Shown: positions 9,878 to 17,926 of the stretch, in pieces
Layout of the letters: each line of letters starts with the position of its first letter
Position numbering within the stretch: the stretch's first letter is position 1
From: Flavobacterium psychrophilum
GTDB lineage: Bacteria; Bacteroidota; Bacteroidia; Flavobacteriales; Flavobacteriaceae
Reading direction: 5' to 3'
Assembly: GCA_945874225.1 (NCBI GenBank)
Contig: CAMCFT010000014.1
Location: 1-64,000, forward strand
Length of the DNA: 64,000 bases
Made by a program: the position numbers and the translations under genes
The notes under the pieces: model-generated
Database searches by the model: none
What the model saw: the letters and a program-made list of their open reading frames with translations, nothing else
Told to the model about the DNA's origin: nothing

Positions 9878-12495
9878 TTTCGGAAGCGATTAAAGACTAA
9901 AAATAACCCAATTAAAATCAATAATCCAAGAATATAAAAATAATAATTGGTTGGTTTTTCGGCAGTTTCAATTCCACCATAATATGCAAAGGCACTCCAA
10001 TAATATGGTGATTTTTTAGCGTTTGAAATCGATTTGTCTTTCAAGAAATTCAATTTTGCATTGGTATTGGCTTCAAAATAGGATTCGTCATTTTTGATGT
10101 TTTTATAAAAATAATCCATAAAAACTGAAGTCGTATAATCGTTTACTTTCCACAGTGAAAATAATAAATTTTGTGCTCCGGCAAACTGGAATCCTCTGGC
10201 AACACTCATCGCACCTTCTGATTTATAAAGTTTGCCAATTCCAGTTTCACAAGCACTCAAAATCACCAAGTCTGGATTTATATTAAGATTGTAAAGTTCT
10301 GAATATAGAATTTCCCGATCATAAAATTTAATACTCGCTGGAGTTTCTGTATCACCCGAAGAGGCGTGTGTGCTCAAATGCAAAATGGAATAATTGGCAG
10401 CATTTCTTTTGAAATTATCGAAACTGGCGTTTGAATTTTCGAAAAATTGACCATCGAAATTGTTTTTTATCGATTTCATTTCAGCTTTGGAAAAAGTCAA
10501 TTCATAAGCAGTTTTTTCGAAGATCGGGAAAATACCTAGGACTGTTTTCTTGTCGCTTGAAATGGGTTTTCCTTCCAAATAAAATGTTGCCGAATTATTG
10601 TAGGCAATCTTAAAATCATTCAGCAAATAATGCATTTTGGCAAAATTCGTCGTTGTGCTTTCTTGTGTAATCAAAGCTTCAAAAGGAAGAAAATTCAACA
10701 ATCCATCGGGAATAATGATGAGGTTTTGATGATTTGAATTTGTTGGTAATTTCAACATTTTATATAGTGAATTGCCATAATGATTGTAACCCGAAATATC
10801 ATCGGTGATTTTATTTGCATCGCTGAAATAATCCAAAAACGAAATTAGTTTTGGTATTGCCGTGTCAGTTACGTCAATATGTTCCAGTTTTATTTTTTGG
10901 TTTTCCAAGGTAAAAATATACATATTCTCAAAGCCCGAAAAATACTCCACCAGTATCGATTTGTCTTTTTCTAGTTTAGAATACAAGGATTTTAAATCGA
11001 TGTTTTCAGTTGAATAAACTTGATTTTCCGACCTGATTTTCTTTAGCGAAAGCATCAATTCATTTTGTTTTTTTATGGCCTCGTTTATTATTGAAACGTC
11101 TGCGAAGTCTCCTTTTTGTTGTTCTTTGACGATTTCGTTATTCCAATTTTGAAGTTGTTCCAAATGCAGTTTTTCTTCTCTTGAAGCTGTTTTTTTGTTG
11201 GAAAGATAACTTTTCAAAACACCTGATTTTGTTCGTTCCGAAAGCTGAAAAGCACTTTCGATATAAGAAATTTTATTTTCTTTTTTGTAGAGAAAATCAT
11301 AGATGGATAGGCATTTTTCAGTTCGGTTTCTAATACGAATTTGGTTGATGATTTTGGAATTTTCATAGACTAACAAGTTCGAGAATAAATCCTCGATTTG
11401 AAAGGAAAACGCATATGCTTCCAAAGCCTTTTTAGGTTGATTTTGTTCCAAGAATATGTCTGCTTGCAAATCTAAAGCATCCAATAAAATGGTTTCGGCA
11501 TAAAGTGAATTTGGATTGGGCAGAATATTTTTCTGGTTGGAATAATTAGGAATTAAAATCTTGAAAATAGATGCTGTAATTGTACTTGCTTCTAAATATT
11601 TTTTTTGTTGAAACAATAAATTAGCTTCTTCATAATTGAATTTAGCTAGTTTTCGAGGCGAAATATTAGGCGTTGCAAAGAAATATTTTTTGGCTTTTTC
11701 AAAATAGGAATTGGCCACTTCAATATTTTGCCATTGGATATTCAATGCGGATAAGTTGCGGTAACAATTGGCCAGTGTTTCGGTTTGGGTTTTATCGGAT
11801 TGCAATAAACGAATGGCAGCAAAATAAGAACTTTCCAGTTTTTTAAAAATAGTTGGAATGGGTTTTGAAAAGTCTCGATTTTTATAACTTAACACATAAT
11901 TATTTCCCAAGTTATTGAATAAATTTCCCTTTTGAACTGCAGATAATTTCTCGGTTTTAATAGTTTTTTCGAGCAAATCTATTGCTTCATTAATCCTTCC
12001 CGTGTTTTGATATACATTTGATAAATTGAGAATGGCCGCTATTTTTTGAGATTGGTTTTTCTCGGCATTGGCAATATAATAATACTGTTTTATGGTGTTT
12101 TCGGCATTGTCATAATCGCCTATAATTGTGTAAAGATTGCCCAATGGTTTCAAGCAATATTCTGTAATATCATAACCAGAAAGCTTGTGTTTTTGATGGA
12201 CTTGCCAAGCTTTTTCGTAACTCGAAATGGCTTGATTTGTCTTTCCAAATTTGTTTTCATAATAGGCTTTGTTACAATTTAAAACAACAATGGACAGCAA
12301 TTCATTCTGGGTTTTTGGCTTGGGATTTTTCCAGAAATTTTTGTCGGCTTTAGATAAATTTTGTAATCCTTCAACGGTTGGATTGGCAGAATATGCATCA
12401 ACAACATTGTAAATTTTATTTTCTGGTGTAGGCGGATTTTGTCCAAAAACATTTAGAGTCGTGAAAAGTAGAAGAAAAAATAGTTTTTTTAACAT
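9874..12495 (-). CDS. TPR-CHAT caspase-like protease with C-terminal membrane anchor
   Basis: An 873-residue protein read from the ATG at 12495. That start is followed by a signal peptide (MLKKLFFLLLFTTLNVFGQ); the longer reading frame runs upstream into a transposable repeat and is not native. After the signal come many tetratricopeptide-like helical repeats to about residue 480, then a CHAT domain. The caspase-type dyad is visible as LHLSTHASSG (H710) and LVILSACETG (C749). Near the end is a transmembrane helix (YILGLLILIGLFLVF) followed by basic NRFRK. This predicts a periplasm-facing protease anchored in the inner membrane. The retropepsin gene overlaps its stop. A 213-bp MITE-like insertion lies just upstream. 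Confidence 0.87.
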   Translation of the reverse strand: MLKKLFFLLLFTTLNVFGQNPPTPENKIYNVVDAYSANPTVEGLQNLSKADKNFWKNPKPKTQNELLSIVVLNCNKAYYENKFGKTNQAISSYEKAWQVHQKHKLSGYDITEYCLKPLGNLYTIIGDYDNAENTIKQYYYIANAEKNQSQKIAAILNLSNVYQNTGRINEAIDLLEKTIKTEKLSAVQKGNLFNNLGNNYVLSYKNRDFSKPIPTIFKKLESSYFAAIRLLQSDKTQTETLANCYRNLSALNIQWQNIEVANSYFEKAKKYFFATPNISPRKLAKFNYEEANLLFQQKKYLEASTITASIFKILIPNYSNQKNILPNPNSLYAETILLDALDLQADIFLEQNQPKKALEAYAFSFQIEDLFSNLLVYENSKIINQIRIRNRTEKCLSIYDFLYKKENKISYIESAFQLSERTKSGVLKSYLSNKKTASREEKLHLEQLQNWNNEIVKEQQKGDFADVSIINEAIKKQNELMLSLKKIRSENQVYSTENIDLKSLYSKLEKDKSILVEYFSGFENMYIFTLENQKIKLEHIDVTDTAIPKLISFLDYFSDANKITDDISGYNHYGNSLYKMLKLPTNSNHQNLIIIPDGLLNFLPFEALITQESTTTNFAKMHYLLNDFKIAYNNSATFYLEGKPISSDKKTVLGIFPIFEKTAYELTFSKAEMKSIKNNFDGQFFENSNASFDNFKRNAANYSILHLSTHASSGDTETPASIKFYDREILYSELYNLNINPDLVILSACETGIGKLYKSEGAMSVARGFQFAGAQNLLFSLWKVNDYTTSVFMDYFYKNIKNDESYFEANTNAKLNFLKDKSISNAKKSPYYWSAFAYYGGIETAEKPTNYYFYILGLLILIGLFLVFNRFRK

Positions 12496-12506
12496 TAAGA
12501 GATTAA

Positions 12507-12737
12507 GTTTATTAACATTGTTGTCCGATAAAATCAAAGTATAGTCCCTACGGGACAAATTTGCGATTTATAACTATCTTTTTACCAATATTTAACCTCT
12601 ACGAGGTATGCTCCGTTAGGAGCTAAATGTTGGTAGAATAAAAATCAAGCAACCCAGTTCAAATGTCCCGTAGGGACTATATAGGTTAGGGTAATTATCT
12701 TTTTTAAAATTTAAATCGGACAACAATGGTTTATTAA
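12507..12737. mobile_element. MITE-like insertion, 14-bp TIRs and 9-bp target duplication
   Basis: The element proper is 12516-12728 (213 bp). Its ends are perfect 14-bp terminal inverted repeats, CATTGTTGTCCGAT at 12516-12529 and its complement at 12715-12728. It is flanked directly by a perfect 9-bp direct repeat GTTTATTAA at 12507-12515 and 12729-12737, the expected target-site duplication. Inside are further nested inverted repeats: a 17-bp arm at 12541-12557 with 12664-12680, and an ACCAATATTTA-type arm. There is no transposase, so it must be mobilised in trans. It lies 11 nt upstream of the CHAT start codon. The parent IS family was not identified. Confidence 0.85.
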
Positions 12738-12798
12738 GTCAGTTTTGATAAAATAAATCAGTGAGAGTCGGTTTTATCCGTGTTTGTCATCTCGATCG

Positions 12799-12932
12799 CA
12801 ATGTCATTAAGTTAGAGGTTTTGTCGATGATTTTGTCATTCTGACGAAGGAAGAATCTCAACAAACGTGAGCAACTAACACGTGATTCTTCCTTTGTCAG
12901 AATGACAAATAAAGTTTAACTTAATGACATTG
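12799..12932. repeat. nested palindromic repeat
   Basis: Outer arms of 16 bp match perfectly (CAATGTCATTAAGTTA at 12799-12814 and its complement at 12917-12932). Inside are 26-bp arms at 12832-12857 and 12884-12909 with one mismatch, around a loop containing GAGCAACT. The inner part is the first of three copies of a dispersed repeat in this window (others at 17756-17829 and 48491-48568). It could fold into a very long RNA hairpin and may end transcription of the PKD gene. Confidence 0.8.
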
Positions 12933-12966
12933 ATCTCGAGCGCAGCCGAGAGGCGTGTGCCAATAA

Positions 12967-14919
12967 TTAAAACTTCCAAATGCCATACAACTGAAAATAA
13001 TTGAAATTATCTTCGAAATTCATAACATACCTCGCGCCAAAACTCGGTCCAATTCTCGCTGCGCCAATGGTCAAATCAAACAACAATCCGGTTTTGAAAC
13101 TACTAAAAGATTGTTTTTCAGTCTTGGATTCATGGGTTGTCGAGATTAAAAATTTATCGGTTATTCCTTCAAAAGTTTCTGTTTTCAGGTTTTGTTCCTG
13201 TTTTTGCGAAACATTAAAGTTGGCTTGCAGTCCTGCGCCAATTCCGATAAAATTATTAATGTTATAGCGCATCAGCACTGGAATTTCCCAATTGACATTG
13301 CTGTTTTCTGACGAAGTTGTGGTGCGTTGCAATTGCCGAACTCCGTTTGCATTTTGTATGAGTGTCTCTTCCGTTGTCGTTGTTCCATCATAAGAATGCA
13401 AACTATTCACGAACTCGGCTTGCCAATAATAACGATAGGATTTATACGGCGAAACCGTTGCGCCCACAAAATAACTTTTCGAATTTTCTAAATCCGGATA
13501 CAAATTATAACCGGCTTTTGCGCCAATGGAAATCCCTGGAGAAAAACGTGTTGTAGCATAATTAGTTATTATAGGTTCATTTTTGTCGAAAATAATGGCA
13601 GTTCTGCTTTTGGTATTTACTTTATGGAAGTCTTTGTTGAATTTCATTGAATATTTGACAAAGCCTTTGGTGCTGTCTTTTTCTTTGACGTTTTTTTGTG
13701 TGCTTCCCGGCAAATAAATGTTTTTGAAAGTAAAGAATATTTGGTTTTGCTTGATGATGGTATCCAAACAACTTGTGGTTGGTTCTTCGCCTTTTGGACA
13801 AATTGGGCATTTGGGATACATATCTTCAATTAGGAAAGTCTTTTTATCAAACATATCGGGAACATCTGTTTCTAACCGAATCATTCTGGCTGGACCTTCG
13901 CCATTGTTTTGGAAACGTATTTTGAAGTTGACTCTTTTGAAACGCACCAATCTGTAATTCATAAAACTTCCGTTGGAACCCATTTTGTTTGGGTCGTGAG
14001 AAGTCACGATCTCCATTTCGAGGTTTTTGACTTTGTGGTTTTTGAAACTTCTATTTGGGACAAAAACACTTCGCATAGTCACGGTTGCACTCGTGTCTTT
14101 AATCATTTCGGGAGTGGTTTTGACAGTGAAAAATACATTGCGTGTTTCGCCCGGATTGGCGCCATCAAACTCTATAATAGTTGCGTTTTTGTATGTTTTA
14201 TGTGCTTCTAATAAAGTGGCGTCCAAATCTTCTTCTGTAGTTGTGGTTTTATATTTTTTGGCTGTAGCCAATGCGTTTTCGGAAGCCAAATACGAGTCGG
14301 AATTTTCTAAATCATCATTCATTGCAACCAGATTTTCCTTAACTTCTCGTTCGCCAGCATACGTCCTGAAATCGACCAATTCGAAGTTGTTGTTTTTGAA
14401 TTGTTTTTCATTGTAGAAAAGATATAATTTTCCGTCTGCTACGTAATTTTCCATATTTTGATAACTCACAATCACTTCCATTTGTTGGTCAGGAATTGGA
14501 TCACAATTTTTCTGAATTGCTAATCCGTTTTGGTCTTCTATGGAAGCAATGTCTTGATAAACTTCATCCGAAATTTCGTTTACTGCAACTGTTTTTGGTC
14601 TAGTTGCCGGTGGTTTTCCGTTGTCATAATTGTTCGTAACCGCTAATCGAGCAGTATAAGTTCCCTTGTTTTTATAGACGTGTTTGGGTTCGGCTTCTTT
14701 GCTGTAATGACCGTCACCCATTTCCCATAAATAGGAGTAAGATGGTTTTGGTGCGCCGGCAATAGGAATTAAAGGAGGTGTTTCTGGTTTGAAAGTTACC
14801 GCATTTCTATTTTGATTATAAGTAATCTTTGCTTTTCGGGTTACGGTATCTTTTACTTTAACTTGTGAAAAAGAGAAGATAGAAAAGAGAACACAGAAAA
14901 GAGATAATAGGTTTTTCAT
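12967..14919 (-). CDS. PKD-domain protein with C-terminal beta-barrel-like region
   Basis: A 650-residue exported protein. Residues 1-18 are a signal peptide ending FSFS. At about 48-105 is a PKD domain with the typical YLWEMGDGHYSKEAEPKHVY pattern. A long beta-rich middle region contains a cysteine cluster near 370-390 (CPICPKGEEPTTSC), which could bind metal or form disulfides. The last 170 residues alternate hydrophobic and polar residues, with GAKAGYNLYPD at their start and a Phe end (LYGIWKF), suggesting an outer-membrane barrel. I know no named function. It lies between the CHAT gene and a lipoprotein gene on the same strand, so a shared envelope role is inferred. A palindromic repeat begins 14 nt upstream of the start. 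Confidence 0.75.
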   Translation of the reverse strand: MKNLLSLFCVLFSIFSFSQVKVKDTVTRKAKITYNQNRNAVTFKPETPPLIPIAGAPKPSYSYLWEMGDGHYSKEAEPKHVYKNKGTYTARLAVTNNYDNGKPPATRPKTVAVNEISDEVYQDIASIEDQNGLAIQKNCDPIPDQQMEVIVSYQNMENYVADGKLYLFYNEKQFKNNNFELVDFRTYAGEREVKENLVAMNDDLENSDSYLASENALATAKKYKTTTTEEDLDATLLEAHKTYKNATIIEFDGANPGETRNVFFTVKTTPEMIKDTSATVTMRSVFVPNRSFKNHKVKNLEMEIVTSHDPNKMGSNGSFMNYRLVRFKRVNFKIRFQNNGEGPARMIRLETDVPDMFDKKTFLIEDMYPKCPICPKGEEPTTSCLDTIIKQNQIFFTFKNIYLPGSTQKNVKEKDSTKGFVKYSMKFNKDFHKVNTKSRTAIIFDKNEPIITNYATTRFSPGISIGAKAGYNLYPDLENSKSYFVGATVSPYKSYRYYWQAEFVNSLHSYDGTTTTEETLIQNANGVRQLQRTTTSSENSNVNWEIPVLMRYNINNFIGIGAGLQANFNVSQKQEQNLKTETFEGITDKFLISTTHESKTEKQSFSSFKTGLLFDLTIGAARIGPSFGARYVMNFEDNFNYFQLYGIWKF

Positions 14920-14933
14920 AATCGATACTTTTT

Positions 14934-15010
14934 TAGCCCTGATAGCAGTGAAAATCCCACGCTTTTTAGCGTGGATTGCAACGAATAGCAGGATTAGCTC
15001 CTGATTGCCA
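14934..15010. repeat. dispersed palindromic repeat of flavobacterial type
   Basis: The block starts TAGCCCTGATAGCAGTG and contains a 6-bp hairpin CCACGC/GCGTGG (14957-14962 and 14969-14974, 6-nt loop) followed by GAATAGCAGGATTAGC. I recognise this GATAGCAG...GAATAGCAGGATTAGC pattern as a common intergenic repeat of flavobacterial genomes. Here it occupies the leader of the PKD gene, ending 14 nt before its ATG. Its right boundary is approximate. Confidence 0.65.
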
Positions 15011-15071
15011 AGTCGTTCATCTTCGCAATGACATTCTGGATAAATTCATAATATTTTTTAAAAATAGAAAA

Positions 15072-15094
15072 AAGTGGTGAGCAAATCACCACTT
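15072..15094 (-). terminator. intrinsic terminator of the lipoprotein gene
   Basis: A 9-bp perfect stem AAGTGGTGA/TCACCACTT with a 5-nt loop. On the minus strand it is followed by a T-rich tract. It lies 23 nt after the stop of the lipoprotein gene. Confidence 0.8.
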
Positions 15095-15117
15095 AGTTAA
15101 AAAAATCTATTTTTGTT

Positions 15118-16101
15118 TTATTGTATTGCATTGATTGCGGCTACCATTTGGGCTTCAGTTACTACAGTAGTTTCGCCTAAAGTGAAGGTGTAAACATCGC
15201 CAGGGGCTACGGTGACTGCTTTTATAGCGTATCTCCAGTTTCCATTATCTTCAGTGGCAAAAATCACGTGACAAGCTAAACCAACTGGAATTTGACCGTA
15301 ATGCTCGCTGAACTGTAATGTTATAGGATTGTAAGTGTCTAGTTTGGCTAGAGCATTTTGACCTTCGCCATCGTAAGATAAATATATGGCGCAATTAGTA
15401 TTGTCATATCCAAGTGGAACGGCAGCCAGAATTGTAGTTCTTGGTCTTGGATCGCTGTAAAATTTGTCGACATTAGTCCAGCCAAAGTTGCCAAAAGAAA
15501 CGTTATAACTAGTTTGACCAAACCCAACATTCCCATCTTTTTGACCTCCTGCTCCAGCCGCGTTACGAGGATTTACCCAAGCAAGATTTTCGTCATCTGT
15601 TGTGTCTCCTGCCCAAAAAAGCATTTCGGTGTCCATTGTTCCAGTTAAATTCACCGGAACTTGAAGTTGAATTACCCCTGTTGACACTAAATCAACACCA
15701 CCTTGAGAGGCTTTGATGAAAAATTCACCACCAGATTTTAACATACTTTTTTTACCGTCAGGCATAACTCCCATTGTAGGTTTGTTAGAGATAAGCATAT
15801 TCCCTTTGTCGAAAAGTTCCACAAATTTAATGTCGATTGCGCCGGTTACAGGATTTCCGTTTTTAGTAAGAGCATTTCCGTTTAGTGTGATAACCACTCC
15901 TTTTGCAGAAGTCAATGTGATAACTCCAGCTCCGGCAGTTGCAGTGAAACTTTGAGTGTTGGTTTTAACTCCTTGCTCTTTTATTGCAATAAATGATGCA
16001 GCAGAAGGAGGAATTGGAGTTGTGTCTTCATTGTTTGTACAGCTTGCAAATATTATTGTTGCTAAAGCTAAAATTCCGATGTTTTTTAAATTTGATTTCA
16101 T
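15118..16101 (-). CDS. unknown lipoprotein next to ECF sigma factor
   Basis: A 327-residue putative lipoprotein. The signal peptide ends in the lipobox IIFASC with C21 as the lipidated residue, followed by the polar linker TNNEDTTPIPPS. The rest is beta-rich, with no catalytic motif that I recognise. An early segment (TAGAGVITLTSAKGVVITL) looks like a beta-sandwich. It is divergent from the ECF sigma gene across a 330-nt region with three copies of a bipartite motif, the first about 42 nt upstream of this start. Control by that sigma factor is plausible. A hairpin terminator follows the stop, so it forms its own transcript. Confidence 0.75.
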   Translation of the reverse strand: MKSNLKNIGILALATIIFASCTNNEDTTPIPPSAASFIAIKEQGVKTNTQSFTATAGAGVITLTSAKGVVITLNGNALTKNGNPVTGAIDIKFVELFDKGNMLISNKPTMGVMPDGKKSMLKSGGEFFIKASQGGVDLVSTGVIQLQVPVNLTGTMDTEMLFWAGDTTDDENLAWVNPRNAAGAGGQKDGNVGFGQTSYNVSFGNFGWTNVDKFYSDPRPRTTILAAVPLGYDNTNCAIYLSYDGEGQNALAKLDTYNPITLQFSEHYGQIPVGLACHVIFATEDNGNWRYAIKAVTVAPGDVYTFTLGETTVVTEAQMVAAINAIQ

Positions 16102-16142
16102 AATTTCTAATGTTTAAAATTGGTTATTTATTGTTTTACATT

Positions 16143-16409
16143 GTTATATCAATTCGGGTTTGATATTGTTACCCTTTGTTTTGAATTTTATTTTTTTAAT
16201 TCTAGTTTCATTGTTATATCAACTTGCGGTTTTAATTGTTACCCTTTATTTTGAATTATTTTTTATCGGGTTATTAATCTCCAAAGTTTAGTAATGAAAG
16301 TGATTCCTAATTTTTTTAGCTTTTTCATAATCTAAAAGTTTAAAGCGTCAATTATTGATTTATACCGTTATATCAACTCGGTTTTATATTTGTTACCCCT
16401 TTTTTTAGT
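16143..16409. promoter_or_regulatory. three direct copies of a bipartite motif in the sigma/lipoprotein intergenic region
   Basis: Copies start at 16143, 16213 and 16368. Each has GTTATATCAA, then exactly 15 less conserved bases, then GTTACCC and a T-rich tail. Read on the other strand this is GGGTAAC-N15-TTGATATAAC. Conserved ends around a variable fixed-length spacer are what a two-box promoter looks like. In minus-strand orientation copies 1 and 2 would drive the lipoprotein gene. In copy 3 the plus strand also contains TATATTTG (16385-16392), which fits the TAnnTTTG -7 consensus and could drive the sigma gene. The rest of the 330-nt gap shows no reading frame. Confidence 0.6.
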
Positions 16410-16431
16410 AATTTCGAAAAAAAGTTTTTTT

Positions 16432-17016
16432 ATGTCCAAAACCACTATTCATCCTGACCAAATCTATATTGATGGCCTTGCCAATAATGATTCGGCGATA
16501 ATTCAATCTATTTACAAGAAGTTTGTTCCAAAAGTTGTTCATTATATAAGGAACAATTCTGGTAACGAAGACAAAGCGCAAGATGTGATTCAGGAAATTA
16601 TGATTTTGCTTTTTAATCAGGCAAAAGCCAATAAGCTGCAACTCACTTGTCCTTTTGACGCCTACTTTTTTTTGTTGTGCAAAAGAAAATGGTTGAACGA
16701 AATAAAAAAATCTTCAAATAAAGGGGTAACAATCGATGAAGATCTGCTATCTAGTATTGAACCCACAGAGGAAATGGTAACCGAAACTGAAGCATTTGAC
16801 GAAAAACAAAAACTTTTTGACTTGATGTTTCTTAAACTCGGCGACAAATGCCAGGAGTTATTGAAATTGAGTTTCACCATCAAATCGATGGAGGAAGTTG
16901 CCGAAAAACTCAACGTAACTTATGGTTATGTTCGAAAGAAAAAATCGTTATGCGTTGGTCAATTAACCCAGTGGATTCAGGAAACAAATCGTTTTAAATC
17001 TTTAAAAATTACCTAG
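16432..17016 (+). CDS. ECF-type RNA polymerase sigma factor
   Basis: A 194-residue sigma factor read from the ATG at 16432; a longer frame from a TTG at 16390 overlaps the upstream motif repeat and lacks conserved residues. Region 2 is visible as DKAQDVIQEIMILLF and the aromatic stretch up to KRKWLNEIKK. Region 4 is the C-terminal helix-turn-helix around MEEVAEKLNVTYGYVRKKKS. Only regions 2 and 4 are present, as in ECF sigma factors. The next gene, a membrane protein with TPRs, starts 3 nt after the stop codon and is the likely regulator or co-sensor. Targets may include the divergent lipoprotein gene. Confidence 0.88.
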   Translation: MSKTTIHPDQIYIDGLANNDSAIIQSIYKKFVPKVVHYIRNNSGNEDKAQDVIQEIMILLFNQAKANKLQLTCPFDAYFFLLCKRKWLNEIKKSSNKGVTIDEDLLSSIEPTEEMVTETEAFDEKQKLFDLMFLKLGDKCQELLKLSFTIKSMEEVAEKLNVTYGYVRKKKSLCVGQLTQWIQETNRFKSLKIT

Positions 17017-17018
17017 CC

Positions 17019-17741
17019 ATGAACGAGGAACGCAATATATTATTTGGTCAATATCTCGAAAATGAATTGTCTGCCGAAGAAAGAACAAACTTCGAAAAAC
17101 AATTGACTGAAGATAAAGAATTCGCATCAGCATTTGAAATTTTCAAGGAATTGAATCTTCATTTGGAAAATAAATTTGGAAATGCAACCGAATTAGATGC
17201 TTTTAAAAAGAATCTAAAATCAATTTCCAAGGATCATTTTAAAACCAAAAAATCAAAGGTTGTTGCTTTAAAACCTTGGCAATATGCTATTGCTGCTTCT
17301 GTGGCTATTTTGGTTGGATTGTTCTTTTTTCAGAATATAAATCCATCTTTCGAAGATTATAACAATCCAGAAATTGCTACTTTCACAGAAAGAGGTGATG
17401 TAAATGAAAATTTAAAATTGGCACAAGACGCGTTCAACGCCAAGAGTTATAAGACAGCGATTCCGCTTTTTGAATCAGTTTTAAAAGAAAAAAAATCTCC
17501 GGAAATCCAGTATTTCTATGCAATTTCACTTCTAGAAGTCAATCAATTTCAAAAAGCTGAAACCAATTTATCAGAGTTAAAATCAGGAACTTCCATTTAT
17601 AAAAACAAAGCAACTTGGTATTTGGCGTTATCAAAATTGAAGCAGAAAAAGTATAAATCTTGCAGGGAAATCTTGTTGACAATTTCTGATGATTATGAGG
17701 ATTACGATCAAGTGCAAGAATTGTTAAACGAATTAGATTAA
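17019..17741 (+). CDS. membrane protein with TPRs, candidate anti-sigma partner
   Basis: A 240-residue protein. The N-terminal part (YLENELSAEERTNFEKQL) is like the start of many anti-sigma factors, which have a short cytoplasmic domain that holds the sigma factor. One membrane helix lies at about 88-106 (YAIAASVAILVGLFFFQ). The remaining 130 residues form TPR-like helix pairs predicted to be periplasmic. Only 2 nt separate it from the sigma gene, so co-expression is nearly certain. I see no zinc-binding HxxxCxxC motif. Inhibition of the sigma factor is inferred from architecture and context only. Confidence 0.75.
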   Translation: MNEERNILFGQYLENELSAEERTNFEKQLTEDKEFASAFEIFKELNLHLENKFGNATELDAFKKNLKSISKDHFKTKKSKVVALKPWQYAIAASVAILVGLFFFQNINPSFEDYNNPEIATFTERGDVNENLKLAQDAFNAKSYKTAIPLFESVLKEKKSPEIQYFYAISLLEVNQFQKAETNLSELKSGTSIYKNKATWYLALSKLKQKKYKSCREILLTISDDYEDYDQVQELLNELD

Positions 17742-17755
17742 ATTCACTCATTAAT

Positions 17756-17829
17756 TTTGTCATTTCGACTCAGGAGAAATCTCATAACGAGAGCAACTGA
17801 TGTGATTTCTCCTGCGTCGAAATGACAAA
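17756..17829. repeat. dispersed palindrome, copy 2
   Basis: Arms of 26 bp at 17756-17781 and 17804-17829 match with one mismatch. They begin TTTGTCATTTCGAC, and the loop contains GAGCAACT. It lies 15 nt after the stop of the TPR gene, where it could act as a terminator or RNA-stabilising hairpin. Confidence 0.8.
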
Positions 17830-17897
17830 TTGTAAATTAGGTTAGTTCTTATCTGACCTTATATACCTTATATGGTTCGTTTTTTTGAGCAAGATTG

Positions 17898-17905
17898 TAT
17901 CTTTG
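17898..17905 (+). promoter_or_regulatory. candidate -7 element of tatD promoter
   Basis: TATCTTTG fits TAnnTTTG exactly, 21 nt before the tatD ATG, which would give a very short leader. No clear -33 element was seen. Confidence 0.45.
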
Positions 17906-17926
17906 CTGCTTTAAATAAAGTTAGCA

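Larger units (their letters stand above)
12496..12966. other. 471-nt repeat island without genes
   Basis: This gap between the PKD gene and the CHAT gene contains no convincing reading frame. It holds, in order, a MITE-like element (12516-12728) with its target duplication, and a nested palindrome (12799-12932) enclosing one copy of a dispersed 26-bp-arm repeat. The promoter that originally served the CHAT gene would lie beyond the MITE. No consensus TAnnTTTG pointing at the CHAT gene was found inside the MITE; the nearest is TATACTTTG, one base too long. Confidence 0.7.

Noticed and set aside
12496-12558. Longer N-terminus of the CHAT protein from 12558
   Set aside because: The added residues are encoded by the MITE and its target duplication. 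The ATG at 12495 begins a normal signal peptide.
16390-16431. Sigma factor start at TTG 16390
   Set aside because: The extension is translated from the motif repeat. The ATG at 16432 gives a standard ECF N-terminus.
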